Below are positions 24,199-32,459 of a stretch of DNA of 43,250 bases, in pieces. The DNA lies in the NCBI GenBank assembly GCA_964637445.1, contig CAZWWS010000016.1, positions 1-43,250 on the forward strand, read 5' to 3'. A program made the translations under genes and the position numbers. The notes under the pieces were generated by a model. The model was not told the origin of the DNA. It saw only the letters and a program-made list of their open reading frames with translations, and searched no databases. The first letter of the stretch is position 1, and each line of letters opens with the position of its first letter. This stretch comes from M3 sp964637445 (GTDB taxonomy: Bacteria; Bacteroidota; Bacteroidia; Bacteroidales; Muribaculaceae).

Positions 24199-26778
24199 AT
24201 GTTAGAAGAAGATCGCATTCTAAAGATCAATATTGAGAATGAAATGAAAACGGCATACATTGATTACTCAATGTCTGTCATTGTGTCGCGTGCTCTGCCG
24301 GATGTCAGAGATGGCATGAAGCCCGTGCATCGCCGTGTGCTCTTTGGAATGAATAAAATGGGTAATACGTCCGACCGCCCACACAAAAAGTCGGCAAGCA
24401 TTGTAGGTGAAGTATTGGGTAAGTATCATCCTCATGGTGACTCTTCTGTATATTTTACTGTCGTAAGAATGGCTCAACCATGGTCTTTAAGATATATGCT
24501 TGTGGATGGCCATGGCAACTTCGGTTCTGTTGATGGTGATGGTCCTGCCGCTATGCGTTATACAGAAGTTCGTCTGCAAAAAATAGGCGAGGAGATGCTC
24601 CGTGACATTGATTCCGATACCGTAGACTTCCAGCCGACTTATGATAGCTCTCGCATGGAACCGGTAGTACTTCCCACTCGCATCCCAAATCTCTTGGTAA
24701 ATGGAGCATCCGGTATTGCTGTCGGTATGGCAACCAATATGCCGCCTCACAATCTAACCGAATCGCTCAATGCATGTGTTGAGTTGATCGACAATCCTGA
24801 CATGACAATTGCCGACCTAATGAAATATATTAAAGCTCCTGATTTCCCAACAGGAGGTACGATATACGGCTATAATGGCGTAAAAGAAGCATACGAAACA
24901 GGCCGAGGACGCATCGTTATCCGCGCAAAAGCAACAATCGAACAAGTTGACAATCACGAAAATATCATTGTATCGGAAATTCCGTATGGAGTAAACAAAG
25001 CCGAGCTAATTAAGTATATAGCCGAACTCGTTACCGATAAGAAGCTTGATGGCATCGCAGACCTTAACGATGAAAGTGACTATTCGGGTATGCGCATCGT
25101 TATCACATTAAAAAGCGATGCTAACTCCAATGTCGTTCTGAACAAATTATATAAGATGACCGCAATGCAGTCGTCTTTCAGCGTCAACAATGTTGCGCTC
25201 GTAAATGGTCGCCCAAAGACATTGAATCTAAAAGAAATACTCCAAGCATTTGTCGACCATCGCCATGATGTAGTGATACGTAGGACTAAATTTGAGCTAA
25301 AAAAGGCTCAAGAACGCGCTCATATACTCGAAGGATTGATCATTGCTTCACAAAACATTGATGAGGTTATCAAAATAATCCGAGCATCATCATCAACAGA
25401 AGATGCTTGCAACACATTGTCAGCTCGATTTAATCTAAGCGAAGCACAAGCTACAGCCATTGTCGAAATGCGTCTTAAGCAACTTACCGGATTGGAGCAA
25501 GACAAACTACGTCAATCATACGAAGAAATCATGCAACAAATTGCACGATTGGAGTCAATCCTTAACGATGATACCGTATGTCGCAATCTTATTAAAGAGG
25601 AGCTAATCGAAATCAGAGATAAATATGGCGACAAGCGTTGCACCGACATCGACTATACGGCAGGCGATTTTAACGCCGAAGATTTCTACGCAGACGACGA
25701 CATGATTATCACCATTTCTCACATGGGCTACATCAAACGAACTCCACTCACCGAGTTCCGCGCTCAAAACAGAGGTGGTGTCGGGGCTAAAGGTAGCGAT
25801 ACTCGTGACGAAGACTTTATCGAATACATCTATTCAGCTTCAATGCACAACGACATTCTGTTCTTCACTCAGAAGGGTATCGTATATAAGATGAAAGTTT
25901 ACGGACTTAATGAAGGAGCCAAAAACACAAAAGGCCGCGCAATTCAAAACATACTGAACATAGATCCGGATGATTCAATCAATGCCGTTATATGTATAAA
26001 AGGCTTGAATGATTTAGAATATATTTCATCTCACAACCTTGTATTTGCTACCAAGAATGGTATAATCAAGAAGACATCACTCCGTGAATACGCTAATGTA
26101 ATGTCAAAAGGCAAGAAAGCCATAATCATTCGAGAAGGCGACCAACTTGTAGGCGTAGAATTAACTAATGGTAATAGTGAAATACTCCTTGCCAATAGAA
26201 ATGGTCGTGCAATACGTTTCCACGAAAGCAAAGTACGCGAAATGGGACGCGTATCAACCGGTGTTCGCGGCATGACCCTTGACGGAGGTGATGATGCGAT
26301 TGTCGGAATGATCTGCGTAAATGAAAATGATGGTAAAAACATCATGGTAATTTCAGAGAAAGGATATGGCAAACGATCACTCATTGACGACTATAGAATC
26401 ACCAACCGAGGCGGTAAAGGCGTAAGGACTATTAATGTAACTGAAAAGACCGGTCGATTGGTAGCAATTAAGAGCGTTGATGACAATAATGATTTGGTAA
26501 TAATCAACCGTTCCGGAATAACCCTTCGTATAAAAGTAGAAGATATCCGTGTCATGGGACGTGCAACTCAAGGCGTTCGTCTCATCAACTTAGAGAAACG
26601 AGGTGATGAGATTGCTTCTGTGTGTTGCGTTGAATCCGATTCTGAAGAAGAAACGGATTCAGATATATTAGTAAGCGAAGCGGAGCAAGAAGTACTCGAT
26701 TTTGCGCCGGAAGAATCAGAGACTGAATCTGATGTAGAGACTGAAGATGAAGTTTCGGAAGACGAGAACAATCAATAA
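24199..26778 (+). CDS. gyrA: DNA gyrase subunit A
   Basis: The 859-residue protein has the winged-helix/tower region with VSRALPDVRDGMKPVHRRVL, the quinolone region GKYHPHGDSSVYF, and the active-site Tyr in AAMRYTEVRL, which forms the covalent link to DNA. The C-terminal beta-pinwheel has the GyrA-box as QNRGGVGAKG (a variant of QRRGGKG), which distinguishes gyrase from topoisomerase IV. The last 45 residues are very acidic (SEEETDSD through EDENNQ), a type of tail that modulates DNA wrapping in some gyrases. With GyrB it introduces negative supercoils. The position of E. coli Ser83 is Ser (quinolone-sensitive type) and that of Asp87 is Phe. A TPR gene follows after 27 nt. Confidence 0.98.
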   Translation: MLEEDRILKINIENEMKTAYIDYSMSVIVSRALPDVRDGMKPVHRRVLFGMNKMGNTSDRPHKKSASIVGEVLGKYHPHGDSSVYFTVVRMAQPWSLRYMLVDGHGNFGSVDGDGPAAMRYTEVRLQKIGEEMLRDIDSDTVDFQPTYDSSRMEPVVLPTRIPNLLVNGASGIAVGMATNMPPHNLTESLNACVELIDNPDMTIADLMKYIKAPDFPTGGTIYGYNGVKEAYETGRGRIVIRAKATIEQVDNHENIIVSEIPYGVNKAELIKYIAELVTDKKLDGIADLNDESDYSGMRIVITLKSDANSNVVLNKLYKMTAMQSSFSVNNVALVNGRPKTLNLKEILQAFVDHRHDVVIRRTKFELKKAQERAHILEGLIIASQNIDEVIKIIRASSSTEDACNTLSARFNLSEAQATAIVEMRLKQLTGLEQDKLRQSYEEIMQQIARLESILNDDTVCRNLIKEELIEIRDKYGDKRCTDIDYTAGDFNAEDFYADDDMIITISHMGYIKRTPLTEFRAQNRGGVGAKGSDTRDEDFIEYIYSASMHNDILFFTQKGIVYKMKVYGLNEGAKNTKGRAIQNILNIDPDDSINAVICIKGLNDLEYISSHNLVFATKNGIIKKTSLREYANVMSKGKKAIIIREGDQLVGVELTNGNSEILLANRNGRAIRFHESKVREMGRVSTGVRGMTLDGGDDAIVGMICVNENDGKNIMVISEKGYGKRSLIDDYRITNRGGKGVRTINVTEKTGRLVAIKSVDDNNDLVIINRSGITLRIKVEDIRVMGRATQGVRLINLEKRGDEIASVCCVESDSEEETDSDILVSEAEQEVLDFAPEESETESDVETEDEVSEDENNQ

Positions 26779-26805
26779 TCCAATAAATTTTTCAAAACTA
26801 AAAAC

Positions 26806-28044
26806 ATGAAAAAAATTAGCATTTTAGGACTATGCTTCATTACCGCAGCATCTGTGTGCGCACAAAAGAATGTTGTGAAAGAAGCAGAACGGGCTTCATC
26901 AATCAAAGACGCTCGTGCTATTATCGCTCCGGCATTAACTAATCCGGAAACAAAAGATGATGCTTATACATGGTATGTAGCCGGCAAAAAAGAATTTGGC
27001 TATTATGATGATCTTTACGCAAAGATGGCTATCGGGAGCAAGGATATTAACGGTCAAGATATGGGTATGGCACTTATTAATGGCTATGAATATTATATGA
27101 CAGCTCTACCTCTTGACTCTGTTGCCGAGGTAGATAAGAATGGGACTCCAAAGCTAAACAAAGATGGAAGTGTCAAAATCAAAACTAAGTATTCTAAAGA
27201 TATTGTAAATACCATTGGTGGTCACTTCAATGATTTTCTCAATGCAGGACAATTGTTGTATGATGCCAAAGATTATGCCAATGCAGCAAAAGCTTGGGGT
27301 ATTTATACACAATTGCCTTACGATGAACGACTCAGCAAAGCGAAACCGGATGCACCAGCCGATTCGACAATGGGACAAATACTCTATTACCAAGGCGTTG
27401 CAGCTTGGCAAGGAGAAAATCTACCCGCAGCATTGGAAGCATTCGAGCGAGCTATCGCACTTAGCTATAAAGAAAAGAGCCTTTACGACTATGCAATGAG
27501 TGTGGCGGCTCAACAAAAAGAAGAAGCAAAAGTGGTTAATATTGCAAAACGCGCAAATGAGCTATTCGGACATGAAGATTCAAAGTACATTTCGATTGTG
27601 ATAAATGACCTCATCATTAAAGAGAATTACTCTGAAGCAATGTCTCTTCTCGAAACTGCAATAGCAAATAATCCTAACAATGCTCAACTTCACAATGTAA
27701 TGGGAGTATTGTATGAATCTCAAAAGCAAAACGATACCGCTTATGAGTATTACCAAAAAGCAGTAGAATTAGATCCGGCAAACGCAAAACATCAATATGA
27801 TTTTGGTCGTATTATATACATTAAAGCTGCGACAATAAGCGAAGGCGCGGCAAATCTCGGCCAAGCCGAATATAATAAAGTACATGCCGAACAAGTCACA
27901 CCACTCTTAAAAGAAGCTCTTCCTTATTTGGAAAAAGCATACTCATTAGACGAAGGCAATAAAGACTATAAACAATTGCTCCGTCGCTTATATTACGACT
28001 TAAACATGGGCACAGAACTTGAACAACTCGAACGAGGATATTAA
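26806..28044 (+). CDS. Secreted tetratricopeptide repeat protein
   Basis: The 412-residue protein has a signal peptide (about residues 1-19, ending SVCAQ), so it is periplasmic or envelope-associated. TPR helices are clear: AGQLLYDAKDYANAAKAW, YYQGVAAWQGENLPAALEAFERA, LLETAIANNPNNAQLHNVMG, and YEYYQKAVELDPANAKHQYDFG, the best consensus unit. No enzymatic motif is seen, so it probably scaffolds protein contacts. It follows gyrA by 27 nt without a recognisable promoter and is ended by a strong terminator, so it may share the gyrA transcript. The functional link to gyrase is unknown. Confidence 0.85.
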   Translation: MKKISILGLCFITAASVCAQKNVVKEAERASSIKDARAIIAPALTNPETKDDAYTWYVAGKKEFGYYDDLYAKMAIGSKDINGQDMGMALINGYEYYMTALPLDSVAEVDKNGTPKLNKDGSVKIKTKYSKDIVNTIGGHFNDFLNAGQLLYDAKDYANAAKAWGIYTQLPYDERLSKAKPDAPADSTMGQILYYQGVAAWQGENLPAALEAFERAIALSYKEKSLYDYAMSVAAQQKEEAKVVNIAKRANELFGHEDSKYISIVINDLIIKENYSEAMSLLETAIANNPNNAQLHNVMGVLYESQKQNDTAYEYYQKAVELDPANAKHQYDFGRIIYIKAATISEGAANLGQAEYNKVHAEQVTPLLKEALPYLEKAYSLDEGNKDYKQLLRRLYYDLNMGTELEQLERGY

Positions 28045-28063
28045 TTTCTCATATATCAATGTT

Positions 28064-28097
28064 GAGGAGCTTTTGCACTAAAGGCTCCTCTTTTTTT
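28064..28097 (+). terminator. Rho-independent terminator after the TPR gene
   Basis: GAGGAGC (28064-28070) pairs with GCTCCTC (28084-28090) across a 13-nt loop and is followed by seven T residues (28091-28097). A classic intrinsic terminator. Confidence 0.85.
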
Positions 28098-28126
28098 GCG
28101 CTATTACAACATTTTATTTATCTTTG
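28096..28126 (+). promoter_or_regulatory. Promoter of the DUF1599-DoxX genes (-33 TTG, -7 TATCTTTG)
   Basis: TATCTTTG at 28119-28126 is a strong -7 box, 25 nt before the ATG. TTG at 28096-28098 is 20 nt upstream, near the expected Bacteroidetes -33 spacing, and overlaps the T-tract end of the preceding terminator. Confidence 0.65.
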
Positions 28127-28150
28127 TTGTGACACTTATTAATTATTGAT

Positions 28151-28696
28151 ATGAATACAATCACTCAATTTGATAACGCATTAAATATATGCCGAGATTT
28201 ATTTATAAAGAAGCTACACGATTATGGCGCAGCTTGGCGAATAATGCGTCCGGCATCTATTACTGACCAAATATTCATAAAAGCCAATCGTATCCGTTCT
28301 TTAGAAATCAAAGGCGAATCAAAGATTGATGAGGGAATATTACCTGAATTTATCGGAATTGTAAACTATGGAATAATCGGCCTTATCCAATTAGAATTAG
28401 GATATGCCGACAAAGAAGATATTTCCGCAACAAAAGCTATTGAATTGTATGATAGACTCGTCGGAGAGACTCGCGAATTAATGATTGCGAAAAATCATGA
28501 TTACGATGAAGCCTGGAGGAAAATGCGAGTAAATTCATATACCGATTTGATTTTGATGAAAATAATGCGTACTAAACAAATTGAGGATATACAAGGGAAG
28601 ACTTTAGTATCTGAGGGCATCGATGCCAATTACAAAGACATGATTAATTATTCGATATTTGGCATCATCAAACTTACCGAATCTTCTAATGAATAA
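28151..28696 (+). CDS. Tandem DUF1599 (nucleotide modification associated domain 1) protein
   Basis: The 181-residue protein is a head-to-tail duplication. The first copy (about residues 14-82) has KLHDYGAAWRIMRPASITDQ, RIRSLE, DEGI and IVNYGIIGLIQLE; the second (about 105-177) has KNHDYDEAWRKMRVNSYTDL, RTKQIE, SEGI and MINYSIFGIIKLTE. This matches the DUF1599/Nmad1 family. The conserved K-x-HDY-x-x-AW-x-x-MR motif in each half suggests two equivalent sites or one composite site. The biochemical role is not established; the Pfam name reflects genomic association with modified nucleotides in other genomes. The gene begins a conserved Bacteroidetes block, and its last codons overlap the DoxX start by 8 nt, implying coupled translation. 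Confidence 0.88.
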   Translation: MNTITQFDNALNICRDLFIKKLHDYGAAWRIMRPASITDQIFIKANRIRSLEIKGESKIDEGILPEFIGIVNYGIIGLIQLELGYADKEDISATKAIELYDRLVGETRELMIAKNHDYDEAWRKMRVNSYTDLILMKIMRTKQIEDIQGKTLVSEGIDANYKDMINYSIFGIIKLTESSNE

Positions 28697-29960
28697 ATTA
28701 AAGGTTCTAAATGAGCAGTATCTAATCAAGTGTGTTTGGGTGCTTCGCGTCCTCGTCGGAGCAACATTTATACTTTCTGGGGTTGTCAAAGCCATCGACT
28801 TGTGGGGTTTTGTTTATAAAATAGAGCAATACCTTAATGTATGGGGAGTCCTTCAAACACATACATTAGTATTGTTCGCTGCAGTATGTATTTCTTTTTT
28901 AGAATTCGTACTTGGTGTACTTCTATTGACAGGAAGCTATAAGCGTTCATCCGCGTGGCTATTATTGTGCTCGATGGTATTCATGCTACCTTTAAGCATG
29001 TATATCGCTATAGCCAATCCAGTTGAAGATTGTGGCTGTTTTGGCGATTTTTTAATAATCTCGAATACCACAACACTAATAAAAAATATAGTATTGACTG
29101 CAGCATTAGTATATTTGTCGATATTTAATAGCCGTGTATTAGGATTGTATAGTAGATACATCCAATGGTTTCAGACTTTAATCCTGCTCATATTTATATC
29201 TATTATTGGTTATGAAGGGTATTCAATACAACCTTTATTAGATTTTAGACCATACAAAATCGGGACTCAAATAAACAACTCTAACGAAGGCAATTCAGAT
29301 AATTACAATTTTATATACGAGAAGAATGGTATTAGACAGGTTTTCAATATAGACAATTTGCCGGATAGTTCTTGGGTATTTATAGACAGAGTAAGCGATG
29401 AATCCGGACATGACGAAATAGGCTTTTCTGTATTTGATAATGATGAAGATGTAACTTCAGAGGTATTAGATTCTGTTGGGAATCTGATTTTATTAGTAAT
29501 CCCAAATACCAACGATATAAATATTGCATACACCTATTTTATAAACGAAATGTCTCGATATACAACCGCCCACAGTGGCAAATTTATCGGACTAATCGCA
29601 GCAGATAGTGTTGGCATAGAAGAATGGAAAGACATATCGTTAGCAACATATCCGGTTTATAGCGTTGAAGATACTTCGTTAAAGGAACTCGTCAGAGGAC
29701 AGATGGCAATGGTAGGTGTAGAAGATGGTATTATCAAATGGAAAAGAACCATATTATCAATCGATCCAACTATTTGCAGTAGCAAAACTGATTTTTCCTC
29801 ACTATACATAAATGGAGAAAAGCGATTTATTATCATATCCACCATATTAATAATTATTATGATAACTCTATGGTTAATAAATCGAGGTGGATATATAGTT
29901 AAATGGTATATCTATCGAAAAAAAACAAAAATAATACGTAACTTTGCAGTACGAAAATAA
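28689..29960 (+). CDS. DoxX/MauE-like membrane protein with thioredoxin-like C-terminal region
   Basis: About 423 residues. The N-terminal half is a DoxX-like bundle of four or more helices: WVLRVLVGATFILSGVVKAID, VLFAAVCISFLEFVLGVLLL, WLLLCSMVFMLPLSMYIAI, then VEDCGCFGDF, the cysteine motif typical of MauE/DoxX redox proteins. A soluble segment (about residues 200-370) looks like a thioredoxin-fold domain without a CxxC pair (LILLVIPNTNDINIAYTYF, then GQMAMVGVEDGIIKWK). A final helix (RFIIISTILIIIMITLWLI) and a basic tail follow. The ATG at 28689 overlaps the DUF1599 stop region; an upstream ATG at 28659 lies inside that gene. The tpiA promoter is inside its 3' end. Likely an inner-membrane redox protein; partner unknown. 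Confidence 0.78.
   Translation: MNKLKVLNEQYLIKCVWVLRVLVGATFILSGVVKAIDLWGFVYKIEQYLNVWGVLQTHTLVLFAAVCISFLEFVLGVLLLTGSYKRSSAWLLLCSMVFMLPLSMYIAIANPVEDCGCFGDFLIISNTTTLIKNIVLTAALVYLSIFNSRVLGLYSRYIQWFQTLILLIFISIIGYEGYSIQPLLDFRPYKIGTQINNSNEGNSDNYNFIYEKNGIRQVFNIDNLPDSSWVFIDRVSDESGHDEIGFSVFDNDEDVTSEVLDSVGNLILLVIPNTNDINIAYTYFINEMSRYTTAHSGKFIGLIAADSVGIEEWKDISLATYPVYSVEDTSLKELVRGQMAMVGVEDGIIKWKRTILSIDPTICSSKTDFSSLYINGEKRFIIISTILIIIMITLWLINRGGYIVKWYIYRKKTKIIRNFAVRK
29939..29946 (+). promoter_or_regulatory. -7 box for tpiA inside the DoxX gene
   Basis: TAACTTTG matches TAnnTTTG and lies in the last codons of the upstream gene, 47 nt before the tpiA ATG. It allows glycolytic tpiA to be transcribed independently. 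Confidence 0.6.
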
Positions 29961-29992
29961 TTAATCATTACTGATAATAAATTAAAAGAACA

Positions 29993-30745
29993 ATGAGAAA
30001 GAAAATTGTTGCAGGCAACTGGAAAATGAATACAACCCTTCAAGAGGGTGTTGCTCTTGCTAAAGAAGTAAATGACGCACTCAAGGCTGTTTCGCCTAAA
30101 TGCGATGTTGTAATTTGCGTTCCTTTCACGCACTTAGCATCAGTAAAAAATGTAATTGATGCCAACCTCGGACTTGGCGCAGAAAACTGCGCAGACCACA
30201 AGTCTGGTGCATACACCGGTGAAGTATCGGCATCTATGGTTGCTTCTACAGGAGCCAACTATGTAATCCTTGGTCACTCTGAACGTCGTCAATATTATGG
30301 CGAAACTTCTGAGACTTTGAAAGAAAAAGTTGCTCTCGCTTTTGAAAACAACCTAACTCCTATATTCTGCATTGGAGAAGTTCTCGAAGAACGCGAAAAT
30401 GGTTCTTATTTTGACGTTGTAAAATCTCAAATCGAAGATGCATTGTTCCATCTCTCAGCAGAGGATTTCGGCAAGATCATCTTAGCTTACGAACCGGTAT
30501 GGGCTATCGGAACAGGTAAAACTGCAACTGATGACCAAGCAGAAGAAATGCACGCATTCATCCGCAAAACTATCGCAGCCAAGTATGGAGCAGAAGTTGC
30601 AGAAAACACTTCAATTCTTTATGGTGGTAGCTGCAAGCCATCGAATGCACAAGCTCTTTTTGCAAAACCGAATGTAGATGGTGGTCTAATCGGTGGTGCA
30701 GCACTCCAAGCTGAATCATTCATGGGTATCGTGACCGCTTTCTAA
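29993..30745 (+). CDS. tpiA: Triose-phosphate isomerase
   Basis: The 250-residue TIM barrel starts RKKIVAGNWKMN (active-site Asn and Lys), has GHSERRQYYGE with the electrophilic His, AYEPVWAIGTGKTA with the catalytic Glu and start of the flexible loop, and LYGGSCKPSNA plus GGLIGGAAL for phosphate binding. It interconverts dihydroxyacetone phosphate and glyceraldehyde-3-phosphate. Its codon use looks cleaner (more preferred codons, e.g. GCT, GAA, CGT) than its neighbours, as for a highly expressed gene. It has its own promoter and a downstream hairpin terminator. Confidence 0.99.
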   Translation: MRKKIVAGNWKMNTTLQEGVALAKEVNDALKAVSPKCDVVICVPFTHLASVKNVIDANLGLGAENCADHKSGAYTGEVSASMVASTGANYVILGHSERRQYYGETSETLKEKVALAFENNLTPIFCIGEVLEERENGSYFDVVKSQIEDALFHLSAEDFGKIILAYEPVWAIGTGKTATDDQAEEMHAFIRKTIAAKYGAEVAENTSILYGGSCKPSNAQALFAKPNVDGGLIGGAALQAESFMGIVTAF

Positions 30746-30771
30746 TAAAAGCGATTTTACATACAAAAATA

Positions 30772-30807
30772 AGGCTACAAAGACGTTTTTTCGTATCTTT
30801 GTAGCCT
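30772..30807 (+). terminator. Hairpin terminator after tpiA containing the next promoter
   Basis: AGGCTACAAAG (30772-30782) pairs perfectly over 11 bp with CTTTGTAGCCT (30797-30807); an inner ACG/CGT pair shortens the loop to T residues. AATTTA follows. The right arm overlaps the -7 box of the SPOR gene. Confidence 0.6.
30794..30801 (+). promoter_or_regulatory. -7 box for the SPOR-folE genes
   Basis: TATCTTTG is an exact strong match, 28 nt before the SPOR-gene ATG. Its CTTTG half is part of the right arm of the tpiA terminator stem. Confidence 0.55.
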
Positions 30808-30828
30808 AATTTATAAATTATAGGTATA

Positions 30829-31299
30829 ATGCAGTTTTATAAATTTGCGGTTAGCGTTATTTTGTTTTTGGGAGTATGTAATATAAATATAGCCCAAGAA
30901 CCTAACACCATCATCGGACATATCACAGCAAATACGGATAATACCATATTCCAACCAGACTCTCTATTACAACGATTGCGGCCAATAGAAGAGCCGATAA
31001 ACGCTGATAGCGAAAAGCCATCAAACAATAAAACCGCCGGATATCGCATTCAGATTTTCTCGGACAACAATCCGCGTTCAGCCAAAAATGAAGCTCGCTC
31101 TCGTGCAAGAGCTATTGAGTCTCGCTTTCCTCAGTATCGGACATATGTAACTTTTAATTCTCCATATTGGAGATTGAGAGTAGGGGATTTTAAGATCCAA
31201 CACGATGCAGTACAAGCTGCTGATGAAATAAAGAAAGCCTTTCCGGCATATAGCCGAGAGATTCGCGTAGTTCGCGACCGCATAAACTCATCATTATAA
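30829..31299 (+). CDS. SPOR domain protein (secreted)
   Basis: The 156-residue protein has a signal peptide (about residues 1-22, ending NINIAQ), a disordered polar linker (about 23-70), and a C-terminal SPOR domain (about 72-148: AGYRIQIFSDNNPRSAKNEA, YRTYVTFNSPYWRLRVGDF, DAVQAADEIKKAFP). SPOR domains bind denuded peptidoglycan, enriched at division sites, so the protein probably acts in the periplasm at the septum or wall. It follows tpiA and precedes folE by 10 nt, an arrangement seen in other Bacteroidetes; the link to folE is positional only. Confidence 0.9.
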   Translation: MQFYKFAVSVILFLGVCNINIAQEPNTIIGHITANTDNTIFQPDSLLQRLRPIEEPINADSEKPSNNKTAGYRIQIFSDNNPRSAKNEARSRARAIESRFPQYRTYVTFNSPYWRLRVGDFKIQHDAVQAADEIKKAFPAYSREIRVVRDRINSSL

Positions 31300-31309
31300 A
31301 CAGCATTTT

Positions 31310-31876
31310 ATGTCAGCAGAAGAAACTATTGAGAAAATTGCCGAGCACTATAAAAGTATAATACAATTATTAGGTGAGTCGCCGGATCGTGAGGGCTTAT
31401 CTAAAACTCCTATTCGAGCGGCCAAAGCCATGTACTACGCAACTCAAGGATATCGCCAAGATGCATCAGAGATTATGCAACAAGCCATCTTTGAGTATGC
31501 CGGTTCTAAAATGATTGTCGTAAAAGATATCGAGTTTTATTCATTCTGCGAACATCATATTTTACCATTTTTCGGAACTATGTCAATCGGATATATTCCC
31601 AATGGAAGCATGATTGGATTGAGTAAGTTAGCAAGAGTGGTAAATGTATATGCTCGTCGTCTTCAAGTACAAGAGCGACTGACGGCTGAAGTGTGTAACG
31701 TTATTTACGAAACATTGTCGGCACGAGGAGTTATCGTATCGTGCAACGCACAACATCTGTGCATGAAAATGCGCGGGGTCGAAAAACAAAATTCATCGAC
31801 CTCAACAATAGAATACATCGGAGAATTTGCAGAAAATCCGGAACTCCGAAAAGAATTCTTGGAAATGATTAAATAG
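31310..31876 (+). CDS. folE: GTP cyclohydrolase I
   Basis: The 188-residue protein has the FolE core: DREGLSKTPIRAAKAM, then IEFYSFCEHHILPFFG, whose Cys and His bind the catalytic zinc, the GYIPNGSMIGLSKLARVVNVYARRLQ signature spread over about residues 98-123, the ERLTAEV segment and NAQHLCMKMRGV with the third zinc ligand. It converts GTP to 7,8-dihydroneopterin triphosphate, the first step of folate synthesis. It is co-directional with the SPOR gene; its 3' end overlaps that of the convergent luxR-type gene by 8 nt. Confidence 0.98.
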   Translation: MSAEETIEKIAEHYKSIIQLLGESPDREGLSKTPIRAAKAMYYATQGYRQDASEIMQQAIFEYAGSKMIVVKDIEFYSFCEHHILPFFGTMSIGYIPNGSMIGLSKLARVVNVYARRLQVQERLTAEVCNVIYETLSARGVIVSCNAQHLCMKMRGVEKQNSSTSTIEYIGEFAENPELRKEFLEMIK

Positions 31877-32459
31877 GCAAAGCCGATTTTATCTCATCCA
31901 GACGAACTAATTTACTTACAATTGCATATATGGTCAAGCCCGCCGGAGAATGGATTTGCAGCTTCGATACAATATTGCGGCGATGAGTCATAACGGTATT
32001 TACCGAGACATTCATTTCTTGGGCAATCTCTTTGTTTGACAAACCTTTCACGATACCGACCACAACATCTTTTTCACGCTGTGACAATGCTTTCATATCA
32101 TCGTCTTCCTCTCTGCTTGAAATCACCCGCATCAATATTTCCCGAATTGTATCTTCTGTTTCATATATAGAAATTGTTTCGTCGTAGGCGCGAATCATCT
32201 CCGATGGTAAAGCAGTATGATATATTGCTATTATTTGTATTTTAGAGTCGGCATCTACTCTTATAGCTTCTATTTCGCTAATACTTATTAAGATTGGGTC
32301 AACAATTAATATTGATGGTTTTATTTTTGATATTTCAGATAACGAGCATCTTTCAAGAGTACTAACCGAAGTGTTATATCCTAATTTTGAAATAAATGCT
32401 TCAATTGCCACTCGCACAATCGGTGAGGATGATAATATTGATATTTTAATATGTTTCAT
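31869..32459 (-). CDS. LuxR-type transcriptional regulator with degenerate receiver domain
   Basis: About 196 residues. The C-terminal half is a clear LuxR/NarL helix-turn-helix: LSQREKDVVVGIVKGLSNKE, then IAQEMNVSVNTVMTHRRNI and VSKLQI. The N-terminal half (about 1-110) has receiver-domain length and pattern, with Asp in ILIVDPIL at the phosphoacceptor position. The usual acidic pair is replaced (SILSSSP) and the conserved Lys region reads IYETEDT, so normal phosphorylation is doubtful. The ATG at 32459 overlaps the hemerythrin-gene stop in TGATG and is preceded by GGAGG, an unusually clear ribosome site for this genome; a GTG one codon earlier is possible. Tight coupling suggests it transmits a signal sensed by the hemerythrin protein. 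Confidence 0.85.
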   Translation of the reverse strand: MKHIKISILSSSPIVRVAIEAFISKLGYNTSVSTLERCSLSEISKIKPSILIVDPILISISEIEAIRVDADSKIQIIAIYHTALPSEMIRAYDETISIYETEDTIREILMRVISSREEDDDMKALSQREKDVVVGIVKGLSNKEIAQEMNVSVNTVMTHRRNIVSKLQIHSPAGLTIYAIVSKLVRLDEIKSALPI

